Shown here: positions 45,464 through 54,163 of the stretch, piece by piece
Position numbering within the stretch: position 1 is the stretch's first letter
Layout of the letters: each line of letters begins with the position of its first letter
Position numbers and translations under genes: made by a program
From: UBA1413 sp037447215
GTDB taxonomy: Bacteria > Bacteroidota > Bacteroidia > Bacteroidales > Prolixibacteraceae
NCBI GenBank assembly: GCA_037447215.1
Contig: JBBIHB010000014.1
Coordinates: forward strand, 7,076 to 71,075
Length of the DNA stretch: 64,000 nucleotides
Reading direction: 5' to 3'
Notes under the pieces: model-generated
The model's input: the letters and a program-made list of their open reading frames with translations, nothing else
Database searches by the model: none
Told to the model about the DNA's origin: nothing

Positions 45464-46468
45464 ATGAAGATGTTTATTAAAGCTTTGTTGTTCATAATTA
45501 TCGTCATTGCCATAGTTTACCTGGTGGGTCCCGAAGCGCCTAAGCCTGTTCTAAGCCCTGATCTGCCAACACTGCCAGGCGACCTGAATTCTCTTGAATC
45601 GACGCTGCTTGACCGGGAGAAATCCCTTAAACTGAAACCTGACAATGAATCCCGTTTTATCTGGCAAAACGATTCTTTAAGGGAAAGAACCGAGTGGTCT
45701 TTGCTCTATCTTCACGGATTTTCGGCATCGTGGTACGAAGGATTTCCGGTAAATGTGGAGTTTGCCCGCGAATTTGATTGTAATGCATGGTTCCCCAGGC
45801 TGGCCGCTCATGGTATGGATACTGTAGATGCCCTACTGGATATGACCCCCGATGCGCTGTGGGAATCGGCAAAAGAAGCTTTAATAGTTGCACGTAAAAT
45901 CGGAAAACGTGTTGTAATTATGGGCACGTCTACGGGAGGGACCCTTGCACTGAAACTGGCTGCAGAATTTCCCGAATATGTCGATGGACTGATTCTGTAT
46001 TCTCCCAATGTGAAAATCAACAATTCATCAGCCTTTCTATTGTCGAAGCCATGGGGATTGCAGATTGCCCGTATGGTGTATAAAAGCAAATACCGGATTA
46101 CGAACGAAGATTTCTCATCGAAAGAGTGCCAGTACTGGAATTGTAAATATCGTCTCGAAGCAATTGTTTATCTACAGCAACTGGTTGAAAAAACAATGAA
46201 GGAAGAAGTGTTTAAACGGATTACATGTCCGGTATTTCTTGGTTATTATTATAAGGATGCGGACAACCAGGACCAGGTTGTAAGGATTGATGCCGCACTC
46301 GAAATGTTCTCGGAACTGGAAACCCCGGATGAAAAGAAGGTTGAAATGGCTTTCCCTGAGGCTGCCAATCATGTTATTGCCGGTGAACTTTTTTCAGGCT
46401 CGGTTGATGATGTCAGGAAGGAAACATTCAGGTTTGCATCTGAAATTTTGAGGATTGACCACTTATAA
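45464..46468 (+). CDS. alpha/beta hydrolase, membrane-anchored
   Basis: A 334-residue hydrolase. An N-terminal hydrophobic helix (about 5–21) anchors or exports it. The fold is recognised by LLYLHGFSASW (oxyanion loop, residues 80–90) and GTSTGGT with the nucleophile Ser156. A likely catalytic His is in AANHVIAG near the C-terminus, with an Asp before it. Substrate unknown; esterase, lipase or thioesterase is possible. It ends 22 bases before a bidirectional terminator. Confidence 0.82.
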   Translation: MKMFIKALLFIIIVIAIVYLVGPEAPKPVLSPDLPTLPGDLNSLESTLLDREKSLKLKPDNESRFIWQNDSLRERTEWSLLYLHGFSASWYEGFPVNVEFAREFDCNAWFPRLAAHGMDTVDALLDMTPDALWESAKEALIVARKIGKRVVIMGTSTGGTLALKLAAEFPEYVDGLILYSPNVKINNSSAFLLSKPWGLQIARMVYKSKYRITNEDFSSKECQYWNCKYRLEAIVYLQQLVEKTMKEEVFKRITCPVFLGYYYKDADNQDQVVRIDAALEMFSELETPDEKKVEMAFPEAANHVIAGELFSGSVDDVRKETFRFASEILRIDHL

Positions 46469-46489
46469 TAAAACTGTTGTTACAAAAAA

Positions 46490-46523
46490 ACCAGCATGTC
46501 CGTCACGGAGAGCTGGTCTTTTT
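46490..46523. terminator. bidirectional intrinsic terminator
   Basis: ACCAGC (46490–46495) pairs with GCTGGT (46512–46517), with inner TCCG/CGGA, followed by CTTTTTG on the plus strand; an A run before the stem gives a T run on the other strand. It separates the alpha/beta hydrolase (+) from the small two-TM protein (-). Confidence 0.72.
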
Positions 46524-46608
46524 GTGGAAAGGTCTCACACCAATTCCAATCTTCAAAAAAGCAAAAATAAGGGACTATGAACTAAAAAATCTGTTCAAAA
46601 ACTATCTT

Positions 46609-46989
46609 CTATCTGCACTTCTTATAAAAGTTACGGTATGTCATCAGCAATGAATGCCATTCGTTTTTTCTGGCCAGTTCAGTTTTGTTCGCAGCCGAAT
46701 TGTAACGGATACAAAAAACTATTACTGCTAAAATCAAGGCAACAAGAATTGCCGCACCAAACCATTTAATGATTGGGTCTAATCCACTTATTGCAGAAAT
46801 ACTGAATTCAGTTGACGAAATTTTCGGTAATAACAACTTGACCACGTTTAAGGCAATTACAGCAAACAGAATTGCACCGATCCATAAATTCCTAACGAGC
46901 TTCAGTTTTGTTTCTCTCTCTTCGCATAATTCGCGAACCTGACTTGCCTTTTTCCAAACAGCAAAATCATTTTGTATTGCATCAATCAT
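46609..46989 (-). CDS. small two-TM protein of unknown function
   Basis: A 126-residue protein. A charged N-terminal helix (KKASQVRELCEERETKLKLVR) is followed by a transmembrane segment (about 35–55), a polar loop, a second TM (about 75–95) and a C-terminal helix ending RNFYKKCR. I do not recognise a family. The helix–TM–TM–helix plan is reminiscent of SLATT-type effectors, but the sequence does not prove that and no CBASS or kinase partner is adjacent. It stands alone between two terminator/dyad-rich gaps. Confidence 0.6.
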   Translation of the reverse strand: MIDAIQNDFAVWKKASQVRELCEERETKLKLVRNLWIGAILFAVIALNVVKLLLPKISSTEFSISAISGLDPIIKWFGAAILVALILAVIVFCIRYNSAANKTELARKNEWHSLLMTYRNFYKKCR

Positions 46990-47375
46990 CTTCTTCCAGA
47001 TTTTAATTCAACAAAAAAAATCTTACAAATTCTAAAAATTTATTATTGCGTCCAAACGACATTTTAGGGAAATGTCGTTTCAAATATAATCAATTTTTTT
47101 TTTAAATCCAACCACTTACCGTCAAAAAAATATAATTATTTTTTCGATCATTTTATAAAATTTCTAAATATACATTAGCAATTCACATCCTGCAATTTTT
47201 TTACAAATATTTAAATATCTGTATCTCAATTAGATGAGATATTTATGTATTTGATTTTGGTACGAAATACCGTAGTAATCACGAACTTATTGGTGAAGTT
47301 AGAATTAAAAAAATAATGATACACCATAATTATTTCGCAAAGTAGCTTATTTTTACGTTTTAAACCTAATGAAAT
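46990..47375. other. AT-rich intergenic region with two dyads
   Basis: No gene. A perfect 11-base inverted repeat AAACGACATTT-TAGGG-AAATGTCGTTT lies at 47054–47080, upstream of the minus-strand two-TM gene. A second dyad AAATATCT (47213–47220) / AGATATTT (47237–47244) with an inner ATCT/AGAT lies nearer GH5. They may be operators or small hairpins. Confidence 0.45.
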
Positions 47376-48467
47376 ATGAGAAATTATTTACTTCTGCCCC
47401 TGTTTGTAACCCTGATTTCCTGCACTGGCAAACCTGCTGATGAACGATTTGAAATACGGCTTGGTACAAACGCCGCACATTGGCTTTCGCAAAGCCGGTT
47501 AAGGGGGCAGGAAAGGGAAGCATTTTTTACCGAATCGGATGTTGAAAAAATTGCTTCTTATGGATTTGACCATATCAGGTTACCAGTTGATGAAGAACAA
47601 TTGTGGGATGAATCAGGTAACCGTAATGTTGATGCCTTTGCATTGATGACCAGTTGCATCGACTGGTGTATGAAACACAACCTGAAAGTAATTATCGATC
47701 TTCATATTTTAAGGTCCCACCATTTTAATGCAACAGAAAAGCCACTATGGACCGATCAGGCAGAACAGCAGAAATTTTGTGATTTATGGCGTGATCTTTC
47801 AAAAGCGCTGAAAAATTATCCGAATAGGATGGTGGCCTATGAATTGATGAATGAGGCTGTTGCCGATGACCCTGAGCAGTGGAACCAATTGTTAACCAAA
47901 GCCACTGCTGCTATACGCGCAACCGAACCTTTCAGGACTATTGTAATCGGTTCAAACCGATGGCAGAGTTACCAAACATTTGATGTACTGAGAGTTCCTG
48001 AAAATGATCCGTATATCCTGTTGAGTTTTCACTTTTACGAACCATTTCTGTTAACCCATGTTGCTGCCAGCTGGACAAATATACGGAATTTTCAAGGGCC
48101 TGTGCATTATCCGGGCATAATCCTTACTCAGGAAGAGTATGAGCAACTGCCTGATGATATAAAACCACAGGTGAGTTGGTGGGTTGGCCGTGAATTCAAT
48201 AAAGAAGTTTTAGCCGATATGTTTGCTAAACCTCTTGCCAAAGCCAGGGAACTTGGTTTGCCTCTTTATTGTGGCGAGTACGGAATTGTGGCAAATGCTC
48301 CATCGGCTGACCGTATGAGGTGGTATGCCGATGTGGTTGAACTTTTTAACGAAATGGGGATCAGCTCGGCAAACTGGAATTATAAAAGCACTAATTTTGG
48401 CTTAATAAATAGTGATGGATCGGCCAATACCGAACTTATTGAAATAATTACAGGTAAAAATAAATAA
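47376..48467 (+). CDS. glycoside hydrolase family 5 lipoprotein
   Basis: A 363-residue (beta/alpha)8-barrel glycosidase. The signal ends TLISC, so Cys16 is likely lipidated. Conserved GH5 parts: GFDHIRLPVDEEQLWD near residue 63, VIIDLHILRSHHFN near 105, AYELMNEAV with acid/base Glu160, SFHFYEPFLLTH (conserved His/Tyr), and LYCGEYGI with nucleophile Glu301. Likely an endo-acting beta-glucanase or mannanase at the cell surface; specificity unknown. It precedes an outer-membrane barrel and a serine hydrolase on the same strand. Confidence 0.88.
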   Translation: MRNYLLLPLFVTLISCTGKPADERFEIRLGTNAAHWLSQSRLRGQEREAFFTESDVEKIASYGFDHIRLPVDEEQLWDESGNRNVDAFALMTSCIDWCMKHNLKVIIDLHILRSHHFNATEKPLWTDQAEQQKFCDLWRDLSKALKNYPNRMVAYELMNEAVADDPEQWNQLLTKATAAIRATEPFRTIVIGSNRWQSYQTFDVLRVPENDPYILLSFHFYEPFLLTHVAASWTNIRNFQGPVHYPGIILTQEEYEQLPDDIKPQVSWWVGREFNKEVLADMFAKPLAKARELGLPLYCGEYGIVANAPSADRMRWYADVVELFNEMGISSANWNYKSTNFGLINSDGSANTELIEIITGKNK

Positions 48468-48507
48468 GACTAAAGATTTATTAATTAACAATTAAAAGCC
48501 TTATAGG

Positions 48508-49824
48508 ATGAGAAAGACGTTGGTTTTTATTATGTTGATTGCCTTGTCAATCACTTTGTCGGCGCAGGACAAAACCGTCGCCAAATCTGGATGGAATTTT
48601 GGGGCCCTCCCAACGATTACATTCGATACCGATCTCGGATTTCAATACGGTGCATTGGTCGATCTGTACAACTATGGTGATGGAAGCCGTTTCCCGAATT
48701 ATAACCATAAACTTTATTTTGAGGTCTCCCGTTTTACAAAAGGGAGTGCCATAAACCGCTTTTATTACGATTCGGACAGGTTGATCGAAGGACTGCAAAC
48801 CTCATTCGACCTCAGCTATCTGACCGACCAGGCCTACGATTTTTATGGCTTCAACGGTTACGATGCTGTTGTCAATTCAGGTTGGATCGATACCGATAGT
48901 CCCGATTATAAAACAAGAATGTATTATAAATACGACAGGAAATTGTTCAGGATGAAACTGGATGTACAGGGTAAACTATCAGGCGATAACCTGCGCTGGA
49001 TTGGGGGATTCAACCTTCAGAATTTTAAAATTGCCTCTGTTGACATCGAAAAGTTGAATAAGGGTAAAGAGGATGCCGATAAATTACCACCGCAGGAAGG
49101 ACTTTTTGAAAAGTACCAGCATTGGGGCATCATATCGGAAGATGAAGCAGATGGCGGGTTTGTACCTACACTGAAAGCCGGAGTGACTTATGATAGTCGT
49201 GATAACCGCCCAAACCCGATGAAGGGGGTATGGACTGAAGCTGTTGTGGAAGGTGCTCCTGGTTTTCTGGGCACCGAAAGTTCGTTTGCAAAAATTGCAC
49301 TGATTCACAGGCAGTATTTCACTTTGGTTCCTGATGATTTGTCGCTGGTTTACCGCCTTGCATATCAGACAACACTTGCCGGCGATGTGCCTTTTTACTA
49401 TCAGTCGCAGGTTATGACGTCGGTATTGACTGGTGCCCTCAGTGAAGGCATCGGTGGTGCCAAAACCATTCGGGGAATTTACCGGAACAGGGTAGTGGGC
49501 GATGGATTCTTTTACGGTAATATTGAAATGCGCTGGAAATTTGTACGATTTAATTTTATCAACAACAACTTTTACCTCGGATTGAACGGCTTTACTGACT
49601 TCGGCCAGGTTACCAACAAAATTTCGGTAACACCCCAAAATGCTACGGTTGTTAACCGCAGCTCATATTTTAATGATAATGCCGAAACCTTACACATTTC
49701 GTATGGTGCCGGACTTCGGATTGCCATGAACGAAAACTTTGTTATAGCGGTTGACTATGGCCGTGCTGTTAAAGAGCAGGATGGTAAATCGGGAATGTAC
49801 ATTGGCCTGAATTATTTATTTTAA
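48508..49824 (+). CDS. BamA/TamA-like surface antigen (D15) outer-membrane protein
   Basis: A 438-residue protein with a signal peptide (ending LSAQ) and no POTRA repeats of obvious number. The C-terminal two-thirds are amphipathic strands of a 16-stranded barrel; GAKTIRGIYRNRVVGDGFFYGNIEMRWKF is the conserved L6-loop/barrel region with the (V/I)RG(Y/F) motif, here IRGI. It ends GLNYLF, with the terminal Phe that targets barrels. Such short D15 proteins transport or anchor surface proteins. It follows GH5 by 40 bases and precedes the serine hydrolase by 21, likely an operon. Confidence 0.82.
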   Translation: MRKTLVFIMLIALSITLSAQDKTVAKSGWNFGALPTITFDTDLGFQYGALVDLYNYGDGSRFPNYNHKLYFEVSRFTKGSAINRFYYDSDRLIEGLQTSFDLSYLTDQAYDFYGFNGYDAVVNSGWIDTDSPDYKTRMYYKYDRKLFRMKLDVQGKLSGDNLRWIGGFNLQNFKIASVDIEKLNKGKEDADKLPPQEGLFEKYQHWGIISEDEADGGFVPTLKAGVTYDSRDNRPNPMKGVWTEAVVEGAPGFLGTESSFAKIALIHRQYFTLVPDDLSLVYRLAYQTTLAGDVPFYYQSQVMTSVLTGALSEGIGGAKTIRGIYRNRVVGDGFFYGNIEMRWKFVRFNFINNNFYLGLNGFTDFGQVTNKISVTPQNATVVNRSSYFNDNAETLHISYGAGLRIAMNENFVIAVDYGRAVKEQDGKSGMYIGLNYLF

Positions 49825-49845
49825 TGAATTTATAACTATTGGAAT

Positions 49846-51057
49846 ATGAGTAATTTGAAATTTTTTTCTTTTATTTTTGCAGGCGTCATCTTCTTACATA
49901 TTGCCTGCACACCCAACGGGAAAAAAAGCCTCAATAATGTTTCCGTTTTATCGGGCGATTCGCTGCAGGCTGCCGTTGAATTGGTTCAGCAATATGTTGA
50001 TAGTGGCAAATTAGCCGGAATTTCGATTTTAGTCATTCACAACAATGAGAAAGTATTACAAAAAAACTTTGGATTTGCCGATATTGGCAACAACAAACCG
50101 GTTGATGACAATACCATTTTCCGAATTTTTTCAATGACAAAACCGGTAACCGCAGCCGCTTTGATGATTTTATACGATGAGGGTAAATTTCAGCTCGATG
50201 ATAAAGTTTCTGATTTTATACCTGAATTTGCCAACACCAAAGTTTATAATTCCGAAACCAAAACCCTGGAACCTCAAAATACACCAATGACCATCAGGCA
50301 TTTGCTCACCCATACTTCGGGATTAACTTACGGCTGGGATCAAAATAGTTATGTTGATTCGTTGTATCGGGTAACAAAAGCAGCAGGTTGGGACGCCCCT
50401 CTGGAGGAAAAAATGAAAATTCTGGCTGGTATTCCATTGAAATTTCAACCCGGGACGCGTTATGAATACAGCGTTTCAATTGATGTTGCAGGATACATTG
50501 TTGAAGTTATTTCAGGCTTGCCTTTCGATGTTTTCCTGAAAACAAAAATCTTCGGGCCATTGAAAATGGAAGATACCGGATTTTTTGTGCCAGAAGAAAA
50601 AGTCAGCCGGTTTGCTTTGTTATATTCCCGCGATAAGGAAGGAAGATTAAAAGGGCCTGATAATCCGTCGGACGATAATTTCAGGAAACCTACGGTACAT
50701 TTTTCCGGTGGTGGCGGGCTTGTTTCCACTATTGGCGATTATTCGCGGTTTGCTATGATGTTGCTGAACGGTGGAGAACTTGAAGGGGTAAGGGTTTTAA
50801 ACAAACCAACTGTTGAAATGATAATGTCGAACCAGTTGCCAGCTGGTGTTGATTACGAAAATGGCGGCAGTTACGGGCTGGGTGGATTTGTGGACCCTGA
50901 AAAAGGAACATACGGTTGGAGTGGTGCAGCTTCAACCCATTTTGTTGTCAATAAGAAAAACAATATAGTTATTATTGTCTGTACACAGTTTATGCCCTTC
51001 AATATTGAACATGCCCTGAAATTTATTGAAAAAGTTGAAAGTGCAGTAACTCAATAA
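49846..51057 (+). CDS. serine beta-lactamase-family hydrolase, lipoprotein
   Basis: A 403-residue penicillin-binding/beta-lactamase class C-like hydrolase. A lipobox (LHIAC) places lipidated Cys21. The catalytic SxxK is S96-M-T-K99 (FSMTKPVTAAALM). A tyrosine motif YSVS is near residue 206 and HFSGGGGLVSTIGDYSRF near 285 fills the KTG-like position. Such proteins include D-aminopeptidases and esterases (EstB-like); antibiotic resistance should not be assumed. It is the last gene before a strong terminator. Confidence 0.88.
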   Translation: MSNLKFFSFIFAGVIFLHIACTPNGKKSLNNVSVLSGDSLQAAVELVQQYVDSGKLAGISILVIHNNEKVLQKNFGFADIGNNKPVDDNTIFRIFSMTKPVTAAALMILYDEGKFQLDDKVSDFIPEFANTKVYNSETKTLEPQNTPMTIRHLLTHTSGLTYGWDQNSYVDSLYRVTKAAGWDAPLEEKMKILAGIPLKFQPGTRYEYSVSIDVAGYIVEVISGLPFDVFLKTKIFGPLKMEDTGFFVPEEKVSRFALLYSRDKEGRLKGPDNPSDDNFRKPTVHFSGGGGLVSTIGDYSRFAMMLLNGGELEGVRVLNKPTVEMIMSNQLPAGVDYENGGSYGLGGFVDPEKGTYGWSGAASTHFVVNKKNNIVIIVCTQFMPFNIEHALKFIEKVESAVTQ

Positions 51058-51142
51058 ATCCTGCCTAAATGCACATTCTGTTAAATCCGGAAAGTAGCCT
51101 GGACTGAATTTGCTGCATCAGAAGGTTTGAGTTATAGACAGT

Positions 51143-51182
51143 AAAAAAGATTCCCTAGCCAGAAAGCCAGGGAATCTTTTTT
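51143..51182. terminator. strong bidirectional terminator
   Basis: A perfect 14-bp stem, AAAAAAGATTCCCT (51143–51156) with its complement (51169–51182), loop AGCCAGAAAGCC. A and T runs on both flanks make it work on both strands, between the serine hydrolase (+) and GH43 (-). Confidence 0.85.
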
Positions 51183-51221
51183 AAACTAAGTTTAATGCAA
51201 CCTCTTTAATTTCATCCATCC

Positions 51222-53318
51222 TTATTTCTCGGCAAACACAACCCTGAATGTTTTTACAATGTTATTGTAGTCAAATTTCACTTCTGCCATTCCTGTTATT
51301 GATTCAGCTTGTTTAACAGACACTTTTACATTCGGATTGTCCGAAGAAGCAGTAATAATGGGTATTCCTGAAACATTGGATGGAATTTTGTAAGCAGCTT
51401 CATAAAGATCGTATCCTGAAATCCCATTTGCATTGGTTGACCTTACCGGAAAAGGAGGCAAATCGATCGCAACCCCGTTGACACTTATACTTACCTTAGG
51501 CGCAACCGGGCGATTAATATTCTTTTGATCTGAACTGAAACCAAGTCCCACTAAATCAAAAAGTCCATCCTGACCTGTACCTTCGGCAACAAGGAAAATA
51601 GCATGTTTTTTATCCAGGTGATCAACAAAAGCCGATACATCGACCGTAAATTTTGATATTTCCTCTACTGAATTTGCCGGAACGATTATCTCACCGATTT
51701 TTTTACCTTTCCATATAGCATTGTCCCACGGGCCGTCTAACCATACATTCACCTTAAAAGAATTTTTTGTTTTGGGTGTCAGAAATAGATTAAACGCAGT
51801 TTTGTTGCCTGGTTTTGTTCCTTCGAAGGCTTTAAGCCCTTTTTTGTCTTTGTCGAGCCCACCGAAACCAAAATACTTGTACCCGATTATATCACCATTT
51901 AATACATTTGCAACAGGCATATTGTTATCCCAGATGTCCCATGTATCCTGCTGACTGTTTGTGTTTGACAGGTAGCAAGCATATCCGGCAGAATAATATT
52001 GGTAAGGATCGAGGCCATAAATATGGAACCCTTCCGAAGTTACTTCGGCACCTGTATATTCCCGGCCCTGGCTGTCTTTTGCAGTCCATATTTCATTTTC
52101 GGAATAAGGGTCGTATGCCCTTATTTTTACATAACCCCCTTCAGCTACCGGCTTTTCATTCCATTCGATGGTAATTGGGGCTACCATTGGCTGGCGTGCA
52201 TTTCCAAAACCCCTTGGAGCCCTGTGATAGGTTACATACCATTGATTGTTTATCAATTCAATACTGCCGTGTGTATTGTGCCCAGAATAGCTTATCTGAA
52301 GAGTTGTTCCGTCCTGTCCCGGAACTACAGCACGCGAATCGACCAGCACACCCCCGCTTTTCCATGGGCCAAGCGGAGAATCGCCATAAGCATAACGTAA
52401 TGCTGAGTTGGTACTGCTTAATCCATAATCGGGTCCTGAATAACCACTGTAAACCCACACATATTTATTGCCAACCTTCCGTATGGAAGCAGCTTCGAAA
52501 AAGTTGAACATACCAAGGTCCTGTCCCGGGTAAACATGAGGATAAACAGTTCCCTCCGGATCCCTAATGACACCGTACCTTGAGCTGGCTGGAATAAAAC
52601 GGTCGATTATCTGTGTTCCGGGACGGAGTGAATACATGGTATTCTGATCAAGCTGAGCTGCCAACGACCGCTGGAAGCCCCAGTAACCATAAGCCCTGAA
52701 ACCTATTTCATAATCAGGGTCGTTTGGATCGGTGATGTATTCAATATATACCGATGGGTCAAATCCCATGATACTTCCGGGAATGGTGCTTTTTCCGTCT
52801 TCTGTCATATTGATTGGGGTGAAGGGACCATCCGGGCGGCTTCCTTTGGCTACCATTGGCTCACGGTTCCGACCACGACTGTGCGGATAGAGATAATATT
52901 CCTTTGTTCCGTCTTTCCTTTTCACCTCTACAAGGTCAGGGGCATACATTACATCCCATTGTCCATCAATCGGGTAGGTAAAAACCGGACCTTCATCGCG
53001 CCAGCTCGAAAGGTCTTCAACAGGTGCCGACCAAACCCGTATATCTGGTCCGCAATAGCTGGTGAATCTCACGTCGTGTGAACCTATTATGTAAAAGCGG
53101 TATTTGCCTGGATTGTCGGGGTCTTCAAAAACCCGGGGCTCTCCGTCGGGTAAATGTTCCCAAAGTGGCAAATATGGATTTCCAACTGCCTGATGGGTGA
53201 GTTTTGCTGAGGTTTGGGAATTCTTCGACTGACTATTGCCAATTAATGGAATCAGGAACATGGCTGCTGATAATAAAATCGCCGAAATCCAATTCATTAA
53301 AAATTTTACCTTCATCAT
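51222..53318 (-). CDS. glycoside hydrolase family 43 protein with C-terminal accessory domain
   Basis: A 698-residue secreted enzyme. After a signal peptide (about residues 1–30) comes the five-bladed propeller of GH43: EPRVFEDPDNPGKYRFYIIGSHD, WDVMYAPDLVEV and FEAASIRKVGNKYVWVYSG give the conserved Asp, Asp and Glu for catalysis. The C-terminal part (about 430–600) resembles a CBM6-like beta-sandwich (FNLFLTPKTKNSFKVNVWLDGPWD), and a final 90 residues form another beta-rich unit. GH43 enzymes act on arabinan, xylan or galactan; the substrate is not clear. Start may be Met1 or Met2. No SusC/SusD pair lies nearby. Confidence 0.85.
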   Translation of the reverse strand: MMKVKFLMNWISAILLSAAMFLIPLIGNSQSKNSQTSAKLTHQAVGNPYLPLWEHLPDGEPRVFEDPDNPGKYRFYIIGSHDVRFTSYCGPDIRVWSAPVEDLSSWRDEGPVFTYPIDGQWDVMYAPDLVEVKRKDGTKEYYLYPHSRGRNREPMVAKGSRPDGPFTPINMTEDGKSTIPGSIMGFDPSVYIEYITDPNDPDYEIGFRAYGYWGFQRSLAAQLDQNTMYSLRPGTQIIDRFIPASSRYGVIRDPEGTVYPHVYPGQDLGMFNFFEAASIRKVGNKYVWVYSGYSGPDYGLSSTNSALRYAYGDSPLGPWKSGGVLVDSRAVVPGQDGTTLQISYSGHNTHGSIELINNQWYVTYHRAPRGFGNARQPMVAPITIEWNEKPVAEGGYVKIRAYDPYSENEIWTAKDSQGREYTGAEVTSEGFHIYGLDPYQYYSAGYACYLSNTNSQQDTWDIWDNNMPVANVLNGDIIGYKYFGFGGLDKDKKGLKAFEGTKPGNKTAFNLFLTPKTKNSFKVNVWLDGPWDNAIWKGKKIGEIIVPANSVEEISKFTVDVSAFVDHLDKKHAIFLVAEGTGQDGLFDLVGLGFSSDQKNINRPVAPKVSISVNGVAIDLPPFPVRSTNANGISGYDLYEAAYKIPSNVSGIPIITASSDNPNVKVSVKQAESITGMAEVKFDYNNIVKTFRVVFAEK

Positions 53319-53491
53319 GATTTGTTTTATTTTTGAAATTTTGATTGATTATATTCCTCAAATACTATTTTATGCCGCTAAAATCAAAACTGCAAGGTAG
53401 TAAAATAGGTTAATAACATATATTAAAATTGGATAATGAGTTTAAGTTTTTGGATAAAATAAACTTCTCTGAAAAACAATCAAAGGATATA

Positions 53492-53499
53492 TAAATTTG
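53492..53499 (+). promoter_or_regulatory. -7 promoter element of the HMA–AraC regulator
   Basis: TAAATTTG matches TAnnTTTG exactly, 18 bases before the ATG at 53518. The short spacing implies a nearly leaderless transcript. Confidence 0.5.
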
Positions 53500-53517
53500 T
53501 AAAAAAATCAATGTATA

Positions 53518-54078
53518 ATGAAGCTTCATATCAGGAATATGGTTTGTACCCGCTGTAAAATAATGGTTAAATCAGTTATGGAAAATATTGGATTAAAGGT
53601 TATTACTGTTGAATTGGGAGAAGTTTTTCTGGATAGGGAGTTGACAGAAAAAGAAAGAATTGAGGCCGAAAGATTGTTACAAGAATTAGGGTTTTCAATT
53701 ATTGAAGACAAAAAAAGTCAGATGATTGAAAAAATAAAAACCCTGATCATCGAACTGGTACATCGTCAGGACAATCAACTTAAAACCAATCTTTCAGAAT
53801 ATTTATCAGGCTATTTTTCACACGATTACAATTATCTTTCAAACCTGTTTTCGGTTGTGGAGGGCACCACCATCGAGAGGTATTACATCGCCCAAAAGAT
53901 TGAAAAGGTGAAAGAGTTATTGGTTTACGACGAACTAACATTAAGTGAAATTGCCTGGAAGCTCAACTATTCAAGTGTGGCACATCTGAGCAATCAATTT
54001 AAAAAAGCTACCGGGCTTACTCCGTTATTTTTTAAAAATTTGAAAAACAATCGGCGCAAACCATTGGATGAGGTTTAA
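53518..54078 (+). CDS. HMA-like domain fused to AraC-type helix-turn-helix regulator
   Basis: A 186-residue regulator. Residues 1–65 resemble a heavy-metal-associated (HMA) domain: MVCTRCKIMVKSVMENIG with C10-x-x-C13 for metal binding, then a beta-alpha-beta pattern. Residues about 120–180 are an AraC-type HTH: LTLSEIAWKLNYSSVAHLSNQFKKATGLTP. The gene is followed, 85 bases on, by a copper P-type ATPase. The likely job is sensing Cu+ and controlling that pump. HMA–AraC fusions are known in Bacteroidota, usually unnamed. AraC proteins of this size lack the usual effector domain, replaced here by HMA. Confidence 0.85.
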   Translation: MKLHIRNMVCTRCKIMVKSVMENIGLKVITVELGEVFLDRELTEKERIEAERLLQELGFSIIEDKKSQMIEKIKTLIIELVHRQDNQLKTNLSEYLSGYFSHDYNYLSNLFSVVEGTTIERYYIAQKIEKVKELLVYDELTLSEIAWKLNYSSVAHLSNQFKKATGLTPLFFKNLKNNRRKPLDEV

Positions 54079-54133
54079 AATTCTACAAATCTTTCCGGAA
54101 ATTTTATAACATCTATGTCTTTATTAATACACA

Positions 54134-54150
54134 ATTTTACGGTGTAAAAT
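54134..54150. promoter_or_regulatory. ATTTTAC dyad upstream of copA
   Basis: ATTTTAC-GGT-GTAAAAT is a perfect 7-base inverted repeat with a 3-base spacer, 14 bases before the copA ATG. It could be an operator or part of a promoter for the pump. Confidence 0.4.
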
Positions 54151-54163
54151 ACATGGATGAAAT

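Noticed and set aside
46609..46989. Assigning the two-TM protein to the SLATT family
   Set aside because: Only the general helix plan fits; I see no diagnostic residues and no CBASS or nucleotidyltransferase neighbour.
49084..49638. Open frame of 184 codons antisense to the outer-membrane barrel gene
   Set aside because: The plus strand carries a coherent BamA-like barrel with a signal peptide and terminal Phe; the antisense frame has no family features.
49846..51057. Antibiotic-resistance beta-lactamase
   Set aside because: The SxxK hydrolase family is broad and mostly esterases or peptidases; nothing here shows beta-lactam activity.
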